From: Nocardiopsis sp. N85 | GTDB taxonomy: Bacteria; Actinomycetota; Actinomycetes; Streptosporangiales; Streptosporangiaceae | DNA: 64,000 bases | Direction of reading: 5' to 3' | Assembly: GCF_028882275.1 (NCBI RefSeq) | Contig: NZ_JARBUT010000001.1 | Span: 248,001 to 312,000, forward strand | The notes under the pieces: model-generated | Told to the model about the DNA's origin: nothing | What the model saw: only the letters and a program-made list of their open reading frames with translations | Database searches by the model: none | Program-made: the position numbers and the translations under genes | Shown here: positions 50,263 to 58,566 of the stretch, one piece after another | How the letters are laid out: each line of letters opens with the position of its first letter | How positions within the stretch are numbered: position 1 is the first letter of the stretch

Positions 50263-52269
50263 ATGATCACCACCGCCCTCCGGAACGCCCTGCGCGGCCG
50301 GGGCACCGAGACCGCCCTGCTCTGCCACACCGGCACCGGGGCCCGCGCCCATCTGGACGGGCTGCCGCTCACCGACTCGGACGCGATCGTCGACCTGGAC
50401 GCCCGCGTCCTGGGAGAGCCTGTGAAGCTCCAGGGCGTCTGGGAACGCGATCTCGGCCCGGAGGCGGGCCTGGTGGCGGTCGTCGCCGCCACCACCACCG
50501 ACCTGCACCGGTCCCTGACCTCCGCCGCCGGTCTGCCGCGCGCCGTCCAGGTCGTCGTCGCGATCCTGGACACCACCGGCCACCAGGAGCCGCCGCTGCC
50601 CGCCTCTCCCGGCATGGGCCAGTGGCGCGACCTCCAAGAGGTGCGGGTGCGCCGGGTCGGCCGGCGCGGGTGGCTGTGCGAGCTGTTCTTCCCCAACGGT
50701 GTGGAGACCCCGCAGGTCCTGGACGCGATCTGGTCCGGGACGCGCGGCCGACGGCGCGGCCCCGCCGTGGCGCCCCTGGCCGCCCTGTCCGGCCCGGAGG
50801 CCGCCCTGTGGCGCCCCGGCGACACCGGCGCCCACGGCGTCGAACCGGCCGGACCGGTACCGCTGCGCCGGGTCACCCCCGTCGGGGATCTGGCCCTGCG
50901 GGTGGGCGACGACACCCCGCCGGGATGGACCGACGCGACCGTGCCGGTCCTGGACCGCCGCACCACCTCCACCGACGCCTGGGAGCGGATCGCCGCACCC
51001 GGCGGTGTCGCCTCGGTACGCGAGAGCGCCGACCCGGTCGCGGAGGTCGCCCCCATCGACGAGCTCACCGTCAACCCGATCGGGTTCACCAAGCACGGGG
51101 ACGCGCACTGGGGGGATCTGACCGCCGCCGACGGGCGCGCCGTCGTCCGGCAGGGAGAGAAGGACCTGGTGGTGGTCCCGCCGGACGGGACGATCACCGA
51201 CGTCGACCTCGGTCGGCTGCGGCATCTGCGCGGCGTCCGCGTGGACTGGTCCGGGCACAGCGGGCCCACGGCCGCCGTCCGGGCGGTCGCCTCCCTGGCG
51301 GCCGGCGGCGTTCCGCTCGTCGGAGGATCGGTGCCCGCCTGGGCGGCGGGCCTCGGCGCGCCCCTCATCGACCTGCTCCTCGACGCCACCGAGGAAGGCC
51401 TCGCCGACCCGTTGCGGCGGGAGGAGTACAGCGTTCGGCTCCGTCGCGTCGCCCTGCGCACCCACGGAACCCGCTCTCGCTGGCGCACGCTGGGCGCGCG
51501 GGCGGGCGTGCCGGTTCCCCCGGCGCCGACGGTGTCCGTCATCCTGTGCACCCGCCGCCCCGAGATGGTCGGGTTCGCGCTCGCCCAGATCGCCCGCCAG
51601 CGCGGGGTCGACATCGAGGTCGTGCTCACGTTGCACGGTTTCTCCGCCACGCTCCCCGAGGTGGCCGCCGCCATCGCCGGCTTCGAGGCCACCGGTCTCC
51701 CCCTCGTCGTGTGCGAGGCCGACGCCGACCGGATCTTCGGCTCCGTGCTCAACGACGCGGTCGCCCGTACCTCCGGCGACCTCGTGTCCAAGTGGGACGA
51801 CGACGACTGGTACGGCCCCGACCACCTCGCCGACCTCGTCCTCGCCCGCACCTACTCCGGTGCCGAACTCCTCGGCGTCGGACAGGACTTCGTCTACCTC
51901 CAAGAGGTCGACCTGACCCTGTGGCGGGAGGGCAGGTCGGAGTCCTCCAGCCGGTTCATCGCCGGGGGCACCATCCTCACCGACCGGGCGGTCCTGGAGG
52001 AGACCGGCGGATTCCGTCCGGTACCCCGTTCCATCGACACCCAACTCCTCATCGCCGTCATGCGCGGTGGCGGCCGCATCTACCGCGGCCACGGGCTGGG
52101 GTACGTGCTCCGCCGCACCGGCGGTGGCCACACCTGGTCCGAGGACATGGCCTTCTTTCTGCGCAATCGCATCCAACAGTGGTTCGGCTGGCATCCGAGC
52201 GCCCTCCTGGAGGGGGAGCCCGAGCCCTTCGGCCGGCCCGTCACCGAGTACACGGGGGGACTCCGTTGA
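50263..52269 (+). CDS. Cassette 1, gene A: large GT2-type glycosyltransferase with unknown N-terminal region
   Basis: Of 668 residues, the C-terminal 245 form a GT-A, family 2 glycosyltransferase: TVSVILCTRRPEMVGFALAQ (from about 423), the metal-binding acidic run KWDDDDWYGPDHL (about 508), and YVLRRTGGGHTW near the end. The first 420 residues are not a family I recognise; they contain IDELTVNPIGFTKHG and a segment AAGGVPLVGG, and may hold a second, glycosyltransferase- or nucleotide-binding-like domain. It is paralogous with 54115-56142 along its whole length. The stop TGA is shared with the TTG start of gene B (TTGA). Confidence 0.85.
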   Translation: MITTALRNALRGRGTETALLCHTGTGARAHLDGLPLTDSDAIVDLDARVLGEPVKLQGVWERDLGPEAGLVAVVAATTTDLHRSLTSAAGLPRAVQVVVAILDTTGHQEPPLPASPGMGQWRDLQEVRVRRVGRRGWLCELFFPNGVETPQVLDAIWSGTRGRRRGPAVAPLAALSGPEAALWRPGDTGAHGVEPAGPVPLRRVTPVGDLALRVGDDTPPGWTDATVPVLDRRTTSTDAWERIAAPGGVASVRESADPVAEVAPIDELTVNPIGFTKHGDAHWGDLTAADGRAVVRQGEKDLVVVPPDGTITDVDLGRLRHLRGVRVDWSGHSGPTAAVRAVASLAAGGVPLVGGSVPAWAAGLGAPLIDLLLDATEEGLADPLRREEYSVRLRRVALRTHGTRSRWRTLGARAGVPVPPAPTVSVILCTRRPEMVGFALAQIARQRGVDIEVVLTLHGFSATLPEVAAAIAGFEATGLPLVVCEADADRIFGSVLNDAVARTSGDLVSKWDDDDWYGPDHLADLVLARTYSGAELLGVGQDFVYLQEVDLTLWREGRSESSSRFIAGGTILTDRAVLEETGGFRPVPRSIDTQLLIAVMRGGGRIYRGHGLGYVLRRTGGGHTWSEDMAFFLRNRIQQWFGWHPSALLEGEPEPFGRPVTEYTGGLR

Positions 52270-53933
52270 CCACCCTGGACACCGGCCGAGAACCGGTCGC
52301 CGCCGCATCCCTCTCGGGGCACGCCCTTCCGCGCGGGGAGGTGGACTTCACCGGTCAACCGCGCCTGGTGCGCAACGATCACGCGTCGCTCACCCCTCCC
52401 GCGCCGGGGGCGTGGACACCGACCCTGTCGGTCAGCGTGGTGATCCCCTCGCACGGGCACCCCGAGAAGCTCGCGTTCGTCCTGGCCGCGCTGGCCGGAC
52501 AGAGCTACCCGGCCCACCTGATGGAGGTGGTGGTCGTCGACGACGGTTCCCCGGAGCCGCTCGCGCTGCCGCCGGTGCGCCCCGAGAACACCCTCCTGAT
52601 CACCTCCGACCCCGGCGGGTGGGGGTCGGCGCACGCGTTCGACAACGGGGTCGCGGCCTCGTCCGGGCAGGTCGTGCTGCGGTTGGACGCCGACATGCTG
52701 GTGTACCGCGAGCATGTGGAATCGCAGATGCGCTGGCACCACCTCATCGACTACGGGGTGGCCATGGGGCACAAGCTGTTCGTCGACTTCGACCCCGATG
52801 CCATGACCCCCGAGCACGTCCGCGACGAGGTCGCCGCGGGCCGTGCGGACCGGCTGTTCGACCGGGAGGGCGCCGACCCGCACTGGGTGGAGAAGATCAT
52901 CGACGGCAGCGACGGGCTGCGCACGGCCGCGCACCAGTCCTACCGGGTGTTCACCGGGGCGACCGGTTCGCTGCACCGGAGCCTGTTCGAGGCGGCGGGC
53001 GGCATGGACCCGGCCATGGTGCTGGGCGGCGACACCGAGTTCGCGTACCGGGTCTCCCAGCAGGGCGCCGTGTTCATCCCCGACCTGGAGACGAGCAGTT
53101 GGCACCTGGGCCGTTCCCAGATGCAGACCCGTCGCGACGCGGGCATGCGGTACCGGTCCCCGTACGTGTCCAACCGGGTCCCCGACTTCCGGCTGCGGCG
53201 CAAGCGTCCGGACCGGGCGTGGGAGGTGCCCTTCGTCGACGCGGTCGTGGCCGTGGAGGGCCGCACCCTGGAGGACGTCGAGATCACCGTCGCCGCGCTG
53301 CTGAACGGCACCACCCCCGACCTCCGACTGTCGCTGGTGGGGCCGTGGGGCCGGCTGGACGACGGCCGTCGTTCCCCGCTGGACGAGGAACTGCTGGACC
53401 TGCGGCTGATCGGTGAGTCCTTCCGGGGCGACCCCCGGGTCCGCCTCGTCGAGGAGGTACCGGAGCCGGATCCGCGCGTCACCTTCGTGCTCCACGTCCC
53501 GCCGGGTACCCGTCTGGTGAGCACGGCGGTCGCCGATCTGGTCGAGATCGCCAACAAGGAGCGCGCGGGCCTGCTGTGCGCCCCGCCGCCCGGTGCCACG
53601 CGCGCGGCGGACGGGGTGCTGCGTCTGGAGCGCCGTTCCGCCTACGCGCGGGCACGGCACCTGGCCCCCGAGGCGGTCGGCGCGGAGCTGGACCGCACCG
53701 TGGAGGAGATCCACGGGGCCCACTGGATGTCGGGGGAGGTCGTCACCGTCCCCGAACCCGAGGAGGGCGCCCCGGCGAGGAAGGACGAGAGCCCCGAGGC
53801 GCTGCGCCGCAAGCTCGACCAGGCGCTCGCCGAGGTGGAGCGCATGCGCGCCCGTGCCCGCCGGGCCGAGCGCAAGCTGCGCTGGTTCACCCCGGGCCTG
53901 GGACGCCGGGTCCTGCGCAAGATCGTCCGCTGA
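52266..53933 (+). CDS. Cassette 1, gene B: GT2 glycosyltransferase with C-terminal coiled coil
   Basis: The 555-residue protein has a GT-A domain from about residue 55: SVSVVIPSHGHPEKLAFVLA, EVVVVDDGSPEP, DxD in LRLDADMLVYREHVE (about 139), ATGSLHRSLFEAAGGMDP and GGDTEFAYRVSQ. Residues about 330-480 form a less familiar domain. A C-terminal coiled coil (LRRKLDQALAEVERMRARAR) ends in the basic LRWFTPGLGRRVLRKIVR. The start is TTG 52266 in the overlap TTGA with gene A; GGGGGGA lies 6 nt upstream and no ATG fits. It is paralogous with 56129-57811. Confidence 0.85.
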   Translation: MTTLDTGREPVAAASLSGHALPRGEVDFTGQPRLVRNDHASLTPPAPGAWTPTLSVSVVIPSHGHPEKLAFVLAALAGQSYPAHLMEVVVVDDGSPEPLALPPVRPENTLLITSDPGGWGSAHAFDNGVAASSGQVVLRLDADMLVYREHVESQMRWHHLIDYGVAMGHKLFVDFDPDAMTPEHVRDEVAAGRADRLFDREGADPHWVEKIIDGSDGLRTAAHQSYRVFTGATGSLHRSLFEAAGGMDPAMVLGGDTEFAYRVSQQGAVFIPDLETSSWHLGRSQMQTRRDAGMRYRSPYVSNRVPDFRLRRKRPDRAWEVPFVDAVVAVEGRTLEDVEITVAALLNGTTPDLRLSLVGPWGRLDDGRRSPLDEELLDLRLIGESFRGDPRVRLVEEVPEPDPRVTFVLHVPPGTRLVSTAVADLVEIANKERAGLLCAPPPGATRAADGVLRLERRSAYARARHLAPEAVGAELDRTVEEIHGAHWMSGEVVTVPEPEEGAPARKDESPEALRRKLDQALAEVERMRARARRAERKLRWFTPGLGRRVLRKIVR

Positions 53934-53947
53934 GCCGAAGCGCACCG

Positions 53948-53976
53948 AGGGCCGCTCCGTCCGGGGCGGCCCTTTT
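53948..53976 (+). terminator. Terminator between the two glycosyltransferase cassettes
   Basis: An 8-bp stem, agggccgc (53948-53955) and gcggccct (53966-53973), extendable inward, is followed by TTTT. It is a textbook intrinsic terminator 15 nt after cassette 1. Confidence 0.8.
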
Positions 53977-54063
53977 CGGTGTTCTCAAGCGCATGAGCAG
54001 TGGATATCACGACACGCACATGAGAAGGCACGAAAAGTAACCATCATGCCTATCATGGGGCCT

Positions 54064-54084
54064 TGTGGTCGATAAGCGACCACA
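54064..54084. promoter_or_regulatory. Dyad upstream of cassette 2
   Basis: TGTGGTCG-ATAAG-CGACCACA is a perfect 8-bp dyad 30 nt before the cassette 2 start, in a markedly less GC-rich stretch (53980-54080). It could be an operator; with the terminator upstream it implies cassette 2 has its own promoter. Confidence 0.5.
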
Positions 54085-54114
54085 TCGTGTCGCCGAGACG
54101 ATCGAGGCCGTCCG

Positions 54115-56142
54115 ATGATCACCTCAGCCGTCCGCCAGGCCCTGCGCACCCGCGGTGACGAACCCGCGGTCCTCTGCCTCATCGGTGATCTCGGCCCGGA
54201 CCGGGCCGAACTCGCCGCCCTGCGCCTGCGCGGGAACGACCGCCGCGTCGACCTGGACGCGCACGGCATGGGTCGTCCCGTCACGGTCGAGGGGATCGGA
54301 GGAGAGGGCGAACCCTCCTCCGTCGGCCTCGTCGTCGTCGCCGCCGACGGCCTCACCGACCTGCGCAGGGCCGTCACCGTCACCACCCAGTTGCCGCCCA
54401 CCGCCCACCTCCTCGTCGTCGTCCGGCACGTCCCCGTCCACCTGGGCCCGCTCGTGCCCGCGCCGCCCACCATCGACGAGTGGAACGACCTGCACGAACT
54501 GCGGGTCCGCCGTTTCGGCAACCGGGGCTGGGCCTGTGAACTGTGCTTCCCCGGCGGTAGGGCCGTCGCCGAGGTGCTGGCCGCCGTCGTCCACGGCCCC
54601 CGGGGCCGACGGCGCGGCCCCGGCGTCGGAGTCCTCGGCGGACTCAGCGGGACCCAGGCGGCCCTGTGGCGGCCCGGTGACGTGGCGGCCCGGGGCGTCA
54701 CCGCCACCGGGCCCGTCGAGATCGACCGGGTCACCCCCGTCTCCGACCTGGTCCTGCGTCTGGACGACGGTGGGGGACTGCCGTTCTGGGAGGACGTGGA
54801 GGTCCCCGTGGTGGACCGCTTCGCCACCGACGCGACCGTCGCGCCCGAGGTGCGCTCCCCCGAGACCCGGCCCCGCGTGTACGGGACCGACCCCGTCTCC
54901 CGGGTGGCCCCCGTCGACGAACGCTTCGTCAACCCCATCGGGTTCACCAAGAAGACCAAGGGCCCGCTGGGCGAACTGGTCGAGGTCGACGGGCGCGTCG
55001 TCGTGCGCGACGAGACCGGTGTCCGTATACGCCCGACCCCCGACGGCACCGTCACCGAGAACGACCTCGAACGGGTCCGCCACATGCGCGGCGTCCGCGT
55101 GGGCTGGCCGGAGCACGGGGACACCGCCACCGTGCGCGTCGTCGCCGCGCTGGCCGCCGGTGGGGTCCCGCTCATCGGCGATCCGGCCCCGATGTGGGCC
55201 GCGGGCCTGGGCGCCCCCCTGGCCGAACTCATCGCCGGGGGCGCGGAGGACGTCCTCGTCGATCCGCTCCGGCGTGAAGAGCACAGCATCCGCCTGCGCC
55301 GGGCGGCCCTGCGCACCCACGGCGTCCGCACCCGATGGCGGTCCCTGGCGGTGGAGGCGGGGCTGCCCGTCCCCCCGGAGACCCGGGTCTCGGTGGTGCT
55401 GTGCACCCGTCGTCCCGAGCTCGTCGGGTTCGCCCTCGCCCAGATCGCCCGACAGCGCCACGTCCGCTTCGAGGCGGTCCTGGCCCTGCACGGATTCTCC
55501 GCCGACCTGCCCGAGGTGGACGCGGCCGTCGCGGAGTTCCGGGCCACCGGGATCCCCCTCGTGGTCCACGAGGCCGAGGGGGAGAAGGTCTTCGGGGCCG
55601 TCATGAACGACGCCGTCGACCGGGCCTCCGGGACCGTCATCGCCAAGTGGGACGACGACGACTGGTACGGGCCCGAGCACCTGGCCGACCTCATGCTCGC
55701 CCGCGCCTACTCCGGCGCCGACGTGGTCGGCATCAGCCAGAACTTCACCTATCTGGAGGAACTGGACCTCACCGTGTGGCGGGGCTACCGGTCGGAGGTG
55801 CCCAGCCCGGCCATCGTCGGCAGCACCATCCTCGCCGACCGGGTCGTCATCGAGGACGTCGGCGGCTTCCGGCCGCGCCCCCGGGCCATCGACAGCCAGT
55901 TCCTGCTCGCCGTGACCCGTGCGGGCTGCCGGGTCTACCGCACCCACGGGTTCGGCTACCTGCTGCGTCGCGCGGGAGGCGGCCACACCTGGAACGTCGA
56001 CCTCGGCTACTTCCTGCGCAACCACACCGAACAGTGGATCGGCTGGCGCCCCAGCGTCCTGCTCGAAGGGGTGCCCGCCCCCTTCGGCGAACAGGCCGAC
56101 CGGCACATCGACCACCCGGGGGGACACGTTGAGCACCTCTGA
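54115..56142 (+). CDS. Cassette 2, gene A: paralogue of the large GT2-type glycosyltransferase
   Basis: The 675-residue protein aligns end to end with 50263-52269. Both begin MIT(T/S)A(L/V)R and share NPIGFTK, the GT2 entry VSVVLCTRRPELVGFALAQ (about 425), the acidic KWDDDDWYGPEHL (about 509) and LRRAGGGHTWN. Its N-terminal region is likewise unrecognised. It is not a recent copy: many residues differ throughout. The stop at 56142 lies inside gene B, which starts 14 nt earlier. Confidence 0.85.
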   Translation: MITSAVRQALRTRGDEPAVLCLIGDLGPDRAELAALRLRGNDRRVDLDAHGMGRPVTVEGIGGEGEPSSVGLVVVAADGLTDLRRAVTVTTQLPPTAHLLVVVRHVPVHLGPLVPAPPTIDEWNDLHELRVRRFGNRGWACELCFPGGRAVAEVLAAVVHGPRGRRRGPGVGVLGGLSGTQAALWRPGDVAARGVTATGPVEIDRVTPVSDLVLRLDDGGGLPFWEDVEVPVVDRFATDATVAPEVRSPETRPRVYGTDPVSRVAPVDERFVNPIGFTKKTKGPLGELVEVDGRVVVRDETGVRIRPTPDGTVTENDLERVRHMRGVRVGWPEHGDTATVRVVAALAAGGVPLIGDPAPMWAAGLGAPLAELIAGGAEDVLVDPLRREEHSIRLRRAALRTHGVRTRWRSLAVEAGLPVPPETRVSVVLCTRRPELVGFALAQIARQRHVRFEAVLALHGFSADLPEVDAAVAEFRATGIPLVVHEAEGEKVFGAVMNDAVDRASGTVIAKWDDDDWYGPEHLADLMLARAYSGADVVGISQNFTYLEELDLTVWRGYRSEVPSPAIVGSTILADRVVIEDVGGFRPRPRAIDSQFLLAVTRAGCRVYRTHGFGYLLRRAGGGHTWNVDLGYFLRNHTEQWIGWRPSVLLEGVPAPFGEQADRHIDHPGGHVEHL

Positions 56143-57811
56143 GAGCATTCCGCGACAGCGCGGTCCACGCCCCATGGTCGACTTCGTCGACCAGCCGCGG
56201 ATACGCCGCAACCAGTACGGCCCCCTCGCCCCGCCGACCTCGGGGGAGTGGACGCCGAGTCTGTCGGTGTCGGTGATCGTGCCCGCGCACGGCCAGGCCG
56301 AGAAACTGGCGCTGGTGCTGGCGTCCCTGGCGGGGCAGAGCTATCCGTCGCACCTGACCGAGGTCATCGTGGTGGACGACGGCTCTCCCGAGCCGCTCGT
56401 CCTGCCGCCGGTGCGTCCGGAGAACACCCTGATCATCCCCTCGGCGGCGGGGGCCTGGGGATCCGGTCACGCGGTCAACACCGGGGTGGCGGCCTCCTCC
56501 GGGCAGGTGATCCTGCGCCTGGACGCGGACATGCTCGTGTACCGCGAGCACGTGGAGTCCCAGCTGCGCTGGCACCACCTCGTCGACTACGCGGTGGTGC
56601 TGGGCCACAAGCTGTTCGTGGACTTCGACCCGGCCCGGGTGGCCGGGGACCTGTCCCCGGAACGGGTCCTGGAGGAGGTGCGGGCCGGGCGGGCCGGGGG
56701 GTTGTTCGACCGGGAGACCGCCGAACCGCACTGGATCGAGGAACCCATCGAACGGTCCGACGGGTTGCGGACGGCGGGGTTCGGCGCCTTCAAGATGTAC
56801 GTGGGGGCGACCGGTTCCTGCCACCGGGCCCTGTTCGAGGCGGCCGGCGGGATGGACCCGGACCTGATCCTGGGCGGTGACAGCGAGTTCGGCCACCGGC
56901 TGGCGCAACGGGGCGCCCTGTTCGTCCCCGACGACGCGTCCGATTCCTGGCACCTGGGCCGCTCCCAGATGCAGGACCGGCGCGAGACGGGCATGCGCCT
57001 GCGCGCGCCCTACGTCGCCAACCGGGTGCCCGACTTCCACCTGCGGGCCAAGGGGCCCGACCGGATCTGGGAGGTGCCCCGGGTCGACGTCGTCCTCGAC
57101 GTCGCCGGGCGTTCCCTGGAGGACGTGGACGCCACCGTTTCGATGCTCCTCGCCGGCACGGCGCCGGACGTGCGCGTGTGGCTGGTGGGACCGTGGGGCG
57201 AACTGTCCGAGGGGCGACGCGCGCCCCTGGAGGAGGAGCTGCTGGACCTGCGGCTGATCCGCGAGACCTACCGGGGCGACCTGCGGGTGCAGTACGGGGA
57301 GGAGGTCCCCGACGCCGACCCCCGGGTGCCCTTCCGGCTCCTGATGCCCACGGGCGTGCGCCCGCTGCCGGGCATGATCTCCGCGCTCGTCCGGCTGGCC
57401 GACCGCAAGTCGGCGGGGCTGGTGTGCGCACCGGTGCCCGGCGCGCTGCGGGCCGGGGACGGGGTGCTGCGGCTGGAACGGTTCGCCGCGTTCTCCCGGG
57501 CCCGTCACCTGTCGCCCAAAGCGGAGGGGACCGGCCTGGACCGGGTCGTGGAGGAGGTGGGCGGGTTGCAGTGGACGTCGGCGCAGCGTTTCGTCGAGCC
57601 GCCCGAGGGGGCCGAGGCCATCTGGGGGGCGCCCCGGCCGGACGCGACGGCGCCCGCGCCCGAGCCGACCCCCGTCGAACTGCGCGCCGAGCTGCGCCGG
57701 GCGCGGACGGAGATCGACCGGCTGCGCCGCCGGGCCGAGCGGACCGAACGCAAACTGCGCTGGTTCACGCCCGGTCTGGGCCGTCGCCTCCTGCGCCGCA
57801 TCGCCCGCTGA
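56129..57811 (+). CDS. Cassette 2, gene B: paralogue GT2 glycosyltransferase
   Basis: The 560-residue protein aligns with 52266-53933: SVSVIVPAHGQAEKLALVLA (from about 46), EVIVVDDGSPEP, DxD in LRLDADMLVYREHVE (about 130), ATGSCHRALFEAAGGMDP, GGDSEFGHRLAQ and the same basic end LRWFTPGLGRRLLRRIAR. TTG 56129 is chosen because GGGGGGA lies 6 nt upstream, exactly as at the cassette 1 gene B; ATG 56174 has no ribosome binding site. Retention of the odd start signal in both cassettes suggests the coupling is functional. Confidence 0.83.
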   Translation: MSTSESIPRQRGPRPMVDFVDQPRIRRNQYGPLAPPTSGEWTPSLSVSVIVPAHGQAEKLALVLASLAGQSYPSHLTEVIVVDDGSPEPLVLPPVRPENTLIIPSAAGAWGSGHAVNTGVAASSGQVILRLDADMLVYREHVESQLRWHHLVDYAVVLGHKLFVDFDPARVAGDLSPERVLEEVRAGRAGGLFDRETAEPHWIEEPIERSDGLRTAGFGAFKMYVGATGSCHRALFEAAGGMDPDLILGGDSEFGHRLAQRGALFVPDDASDSWHLGRSQMQDRRETGMRLRAPYVANRVPDFHLRAKGPDRIWEVPRVDVVLDVAGRSLEDVDATVSMLLAGTAPDVRVWLVGPWGELSEGRRAPLEEELLDLRLIRETYRGDLRVQYGEEVPDADPRVPFRLLMPTGVRPLPGMISALVRLADRKSAGLVCAPVPGALRAGDGVLRLERFAAFSRARHLSPKAEGTGLDRVVEEVGGLQWTSAQRFVEPPEGAEAIWGAPRPDATAPAPEPTPVELRAELRRARTEIDRLRRRAERTERKLRWFTPGLGRRLLRRIAR

Positions 57812-57813
57812 AG

Positions 57814-57863
57814 CGGACCGTGACCGGCCCCGGGGTGTGGGTCCCGGGGCCGGTCACGGTCCG
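57814..57863. terminator. Very strong hairpin after cassette 2
   Basis: A perfect 21-bp stem (57814-57834 with 57843-57863) has an 8-nt loop and begins 2 nt past the stop codon. It separates the glycosyltransferase cassette from the convergent MaoC gene. Confidence 0.85.
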
Positions 57864-58029
57864 GAGGGCGGCAGGCCGTCCACGGGTCCCCGGGGCGGCG
57901 AAGACGCCGGCGGGGAGTGCCGGGCCGCCCCTACGGGGTGGTCCGGCGGCCGTAGGCCGTCCGTGGCGGGCGGGCGAGGAGGCCGCCGTGTCCCCTTCGG
58001 CCCGAATCCCGCCGGAGGCCCGAAGGGCC

Positions 58030-58488
58030 TCAGGGGACCCAGAGGCCCAGGGACTCGGCGACCAGGGCCGGACGCTCCTGGCCCTCGATCTCCACCGTGT
58101 GCCGCGTGGTGACCAGGTACCCCTTGGGGGTCTCCTGCACGGAGAGGATCTCCACGCCGTCGCGCAGTCGCGAGCCGACGGTGACGGGCTGGAGGAAGCG
58201 CACCTTGTTGAGGCCGTAGTTGATGGACATCGTCGGCTTCTTCTCGACCTTGATGATCGACTGCGAGAAGTGCGCGAGCAGGGACAGGCTGAGGAAGCCG
58301 TGCGCGATGGTGCGGCCGAAGGGGCCGGCCGCGGCCTTCTCCTCGTCGATGTGGATCCACTGATGGTCCTCGGTCGCGTCGGCGAACAGCGAGATCCTCT
58401 GCTGGTCGACGGTGATCCAGTCGGTGTACCCCAGGTGCTCGCCCTGGGCGGCGATCACCTCGTCGATGTCGGCGAAAACGCGCACCAC
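58030..58488 (-). CDS. MaoC-family (R)-enoyl-CoA hydratase
   Basis: The 152-residue hot-dog fold protein has the hydratase 2 motif: ADATEDHQWIHIDEEKA with catalytic Asp and His, then GPFGRTIAHGFLSLSL. Such proteins hydrate trans-2-enoyl-CoA to (R)-3-hydroxyacyl-CoA. The start is GTG 58488 or the adjacent GTG 58485; GGAGG lies very close. A dyad at 58528-58550 probably controls it. No fatty acid gene adjoins it. Confidence 0.92.
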   Translation of the reverse strand: MVRVFADIDEVIAAQGEHLGYTDWITVDQQRISLFADATEDHQWIHIDEEKAAAGPFGRTIAHGFLSLSLLAHFSQSIIKVEKKPTMSINYGLNKVRFLQPVTVGSRLRDGVEILSVQETPKGYLVTTRHTVEIEGQERPALVAESLGLWVP

Positions 58489-58527
58489 GCCTCCACAGGC
58501 TGCTCGGTCGAATGGTGCGGCAACTCT

Positions 58528-58550
58528 ACCTAACGGTGTTCGGTTAAGGT
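58528..58550. promoter_or_regulatory. Candidate operator upstream of the MaoC gene
   Basis: ACC-TAAC-ggtgttcg-GTTA-AGGT is a near-perfect dyad about 40-60 nt before the MaoC start. The TAAC-N8-GTTA form resembles TetR-type operators of lipid catabolism, but no regulator gene is nearby. Confidence 0.4.
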
Positions 58551-58566
58551 AGGGGTGGGACCCCGC

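Noticed and set aside
50622..53933. A single 1103-residue protein spanning the end of gene A and all of gene B
   Set aside because: The part upstream of 52266 is an out-of-frame shadow of gene A; the real gene starts at TTG 52266 with a good ribosome binding site.
46948..57811. A secondary-metabolite biosynthetic cluster
   Set aside because: There are glycosyl-, methyl- and acyltransferases but no scaffold-building enzyme (PKS, NRPS, terpene or RiPP genes); a surface glycan locus fits better.
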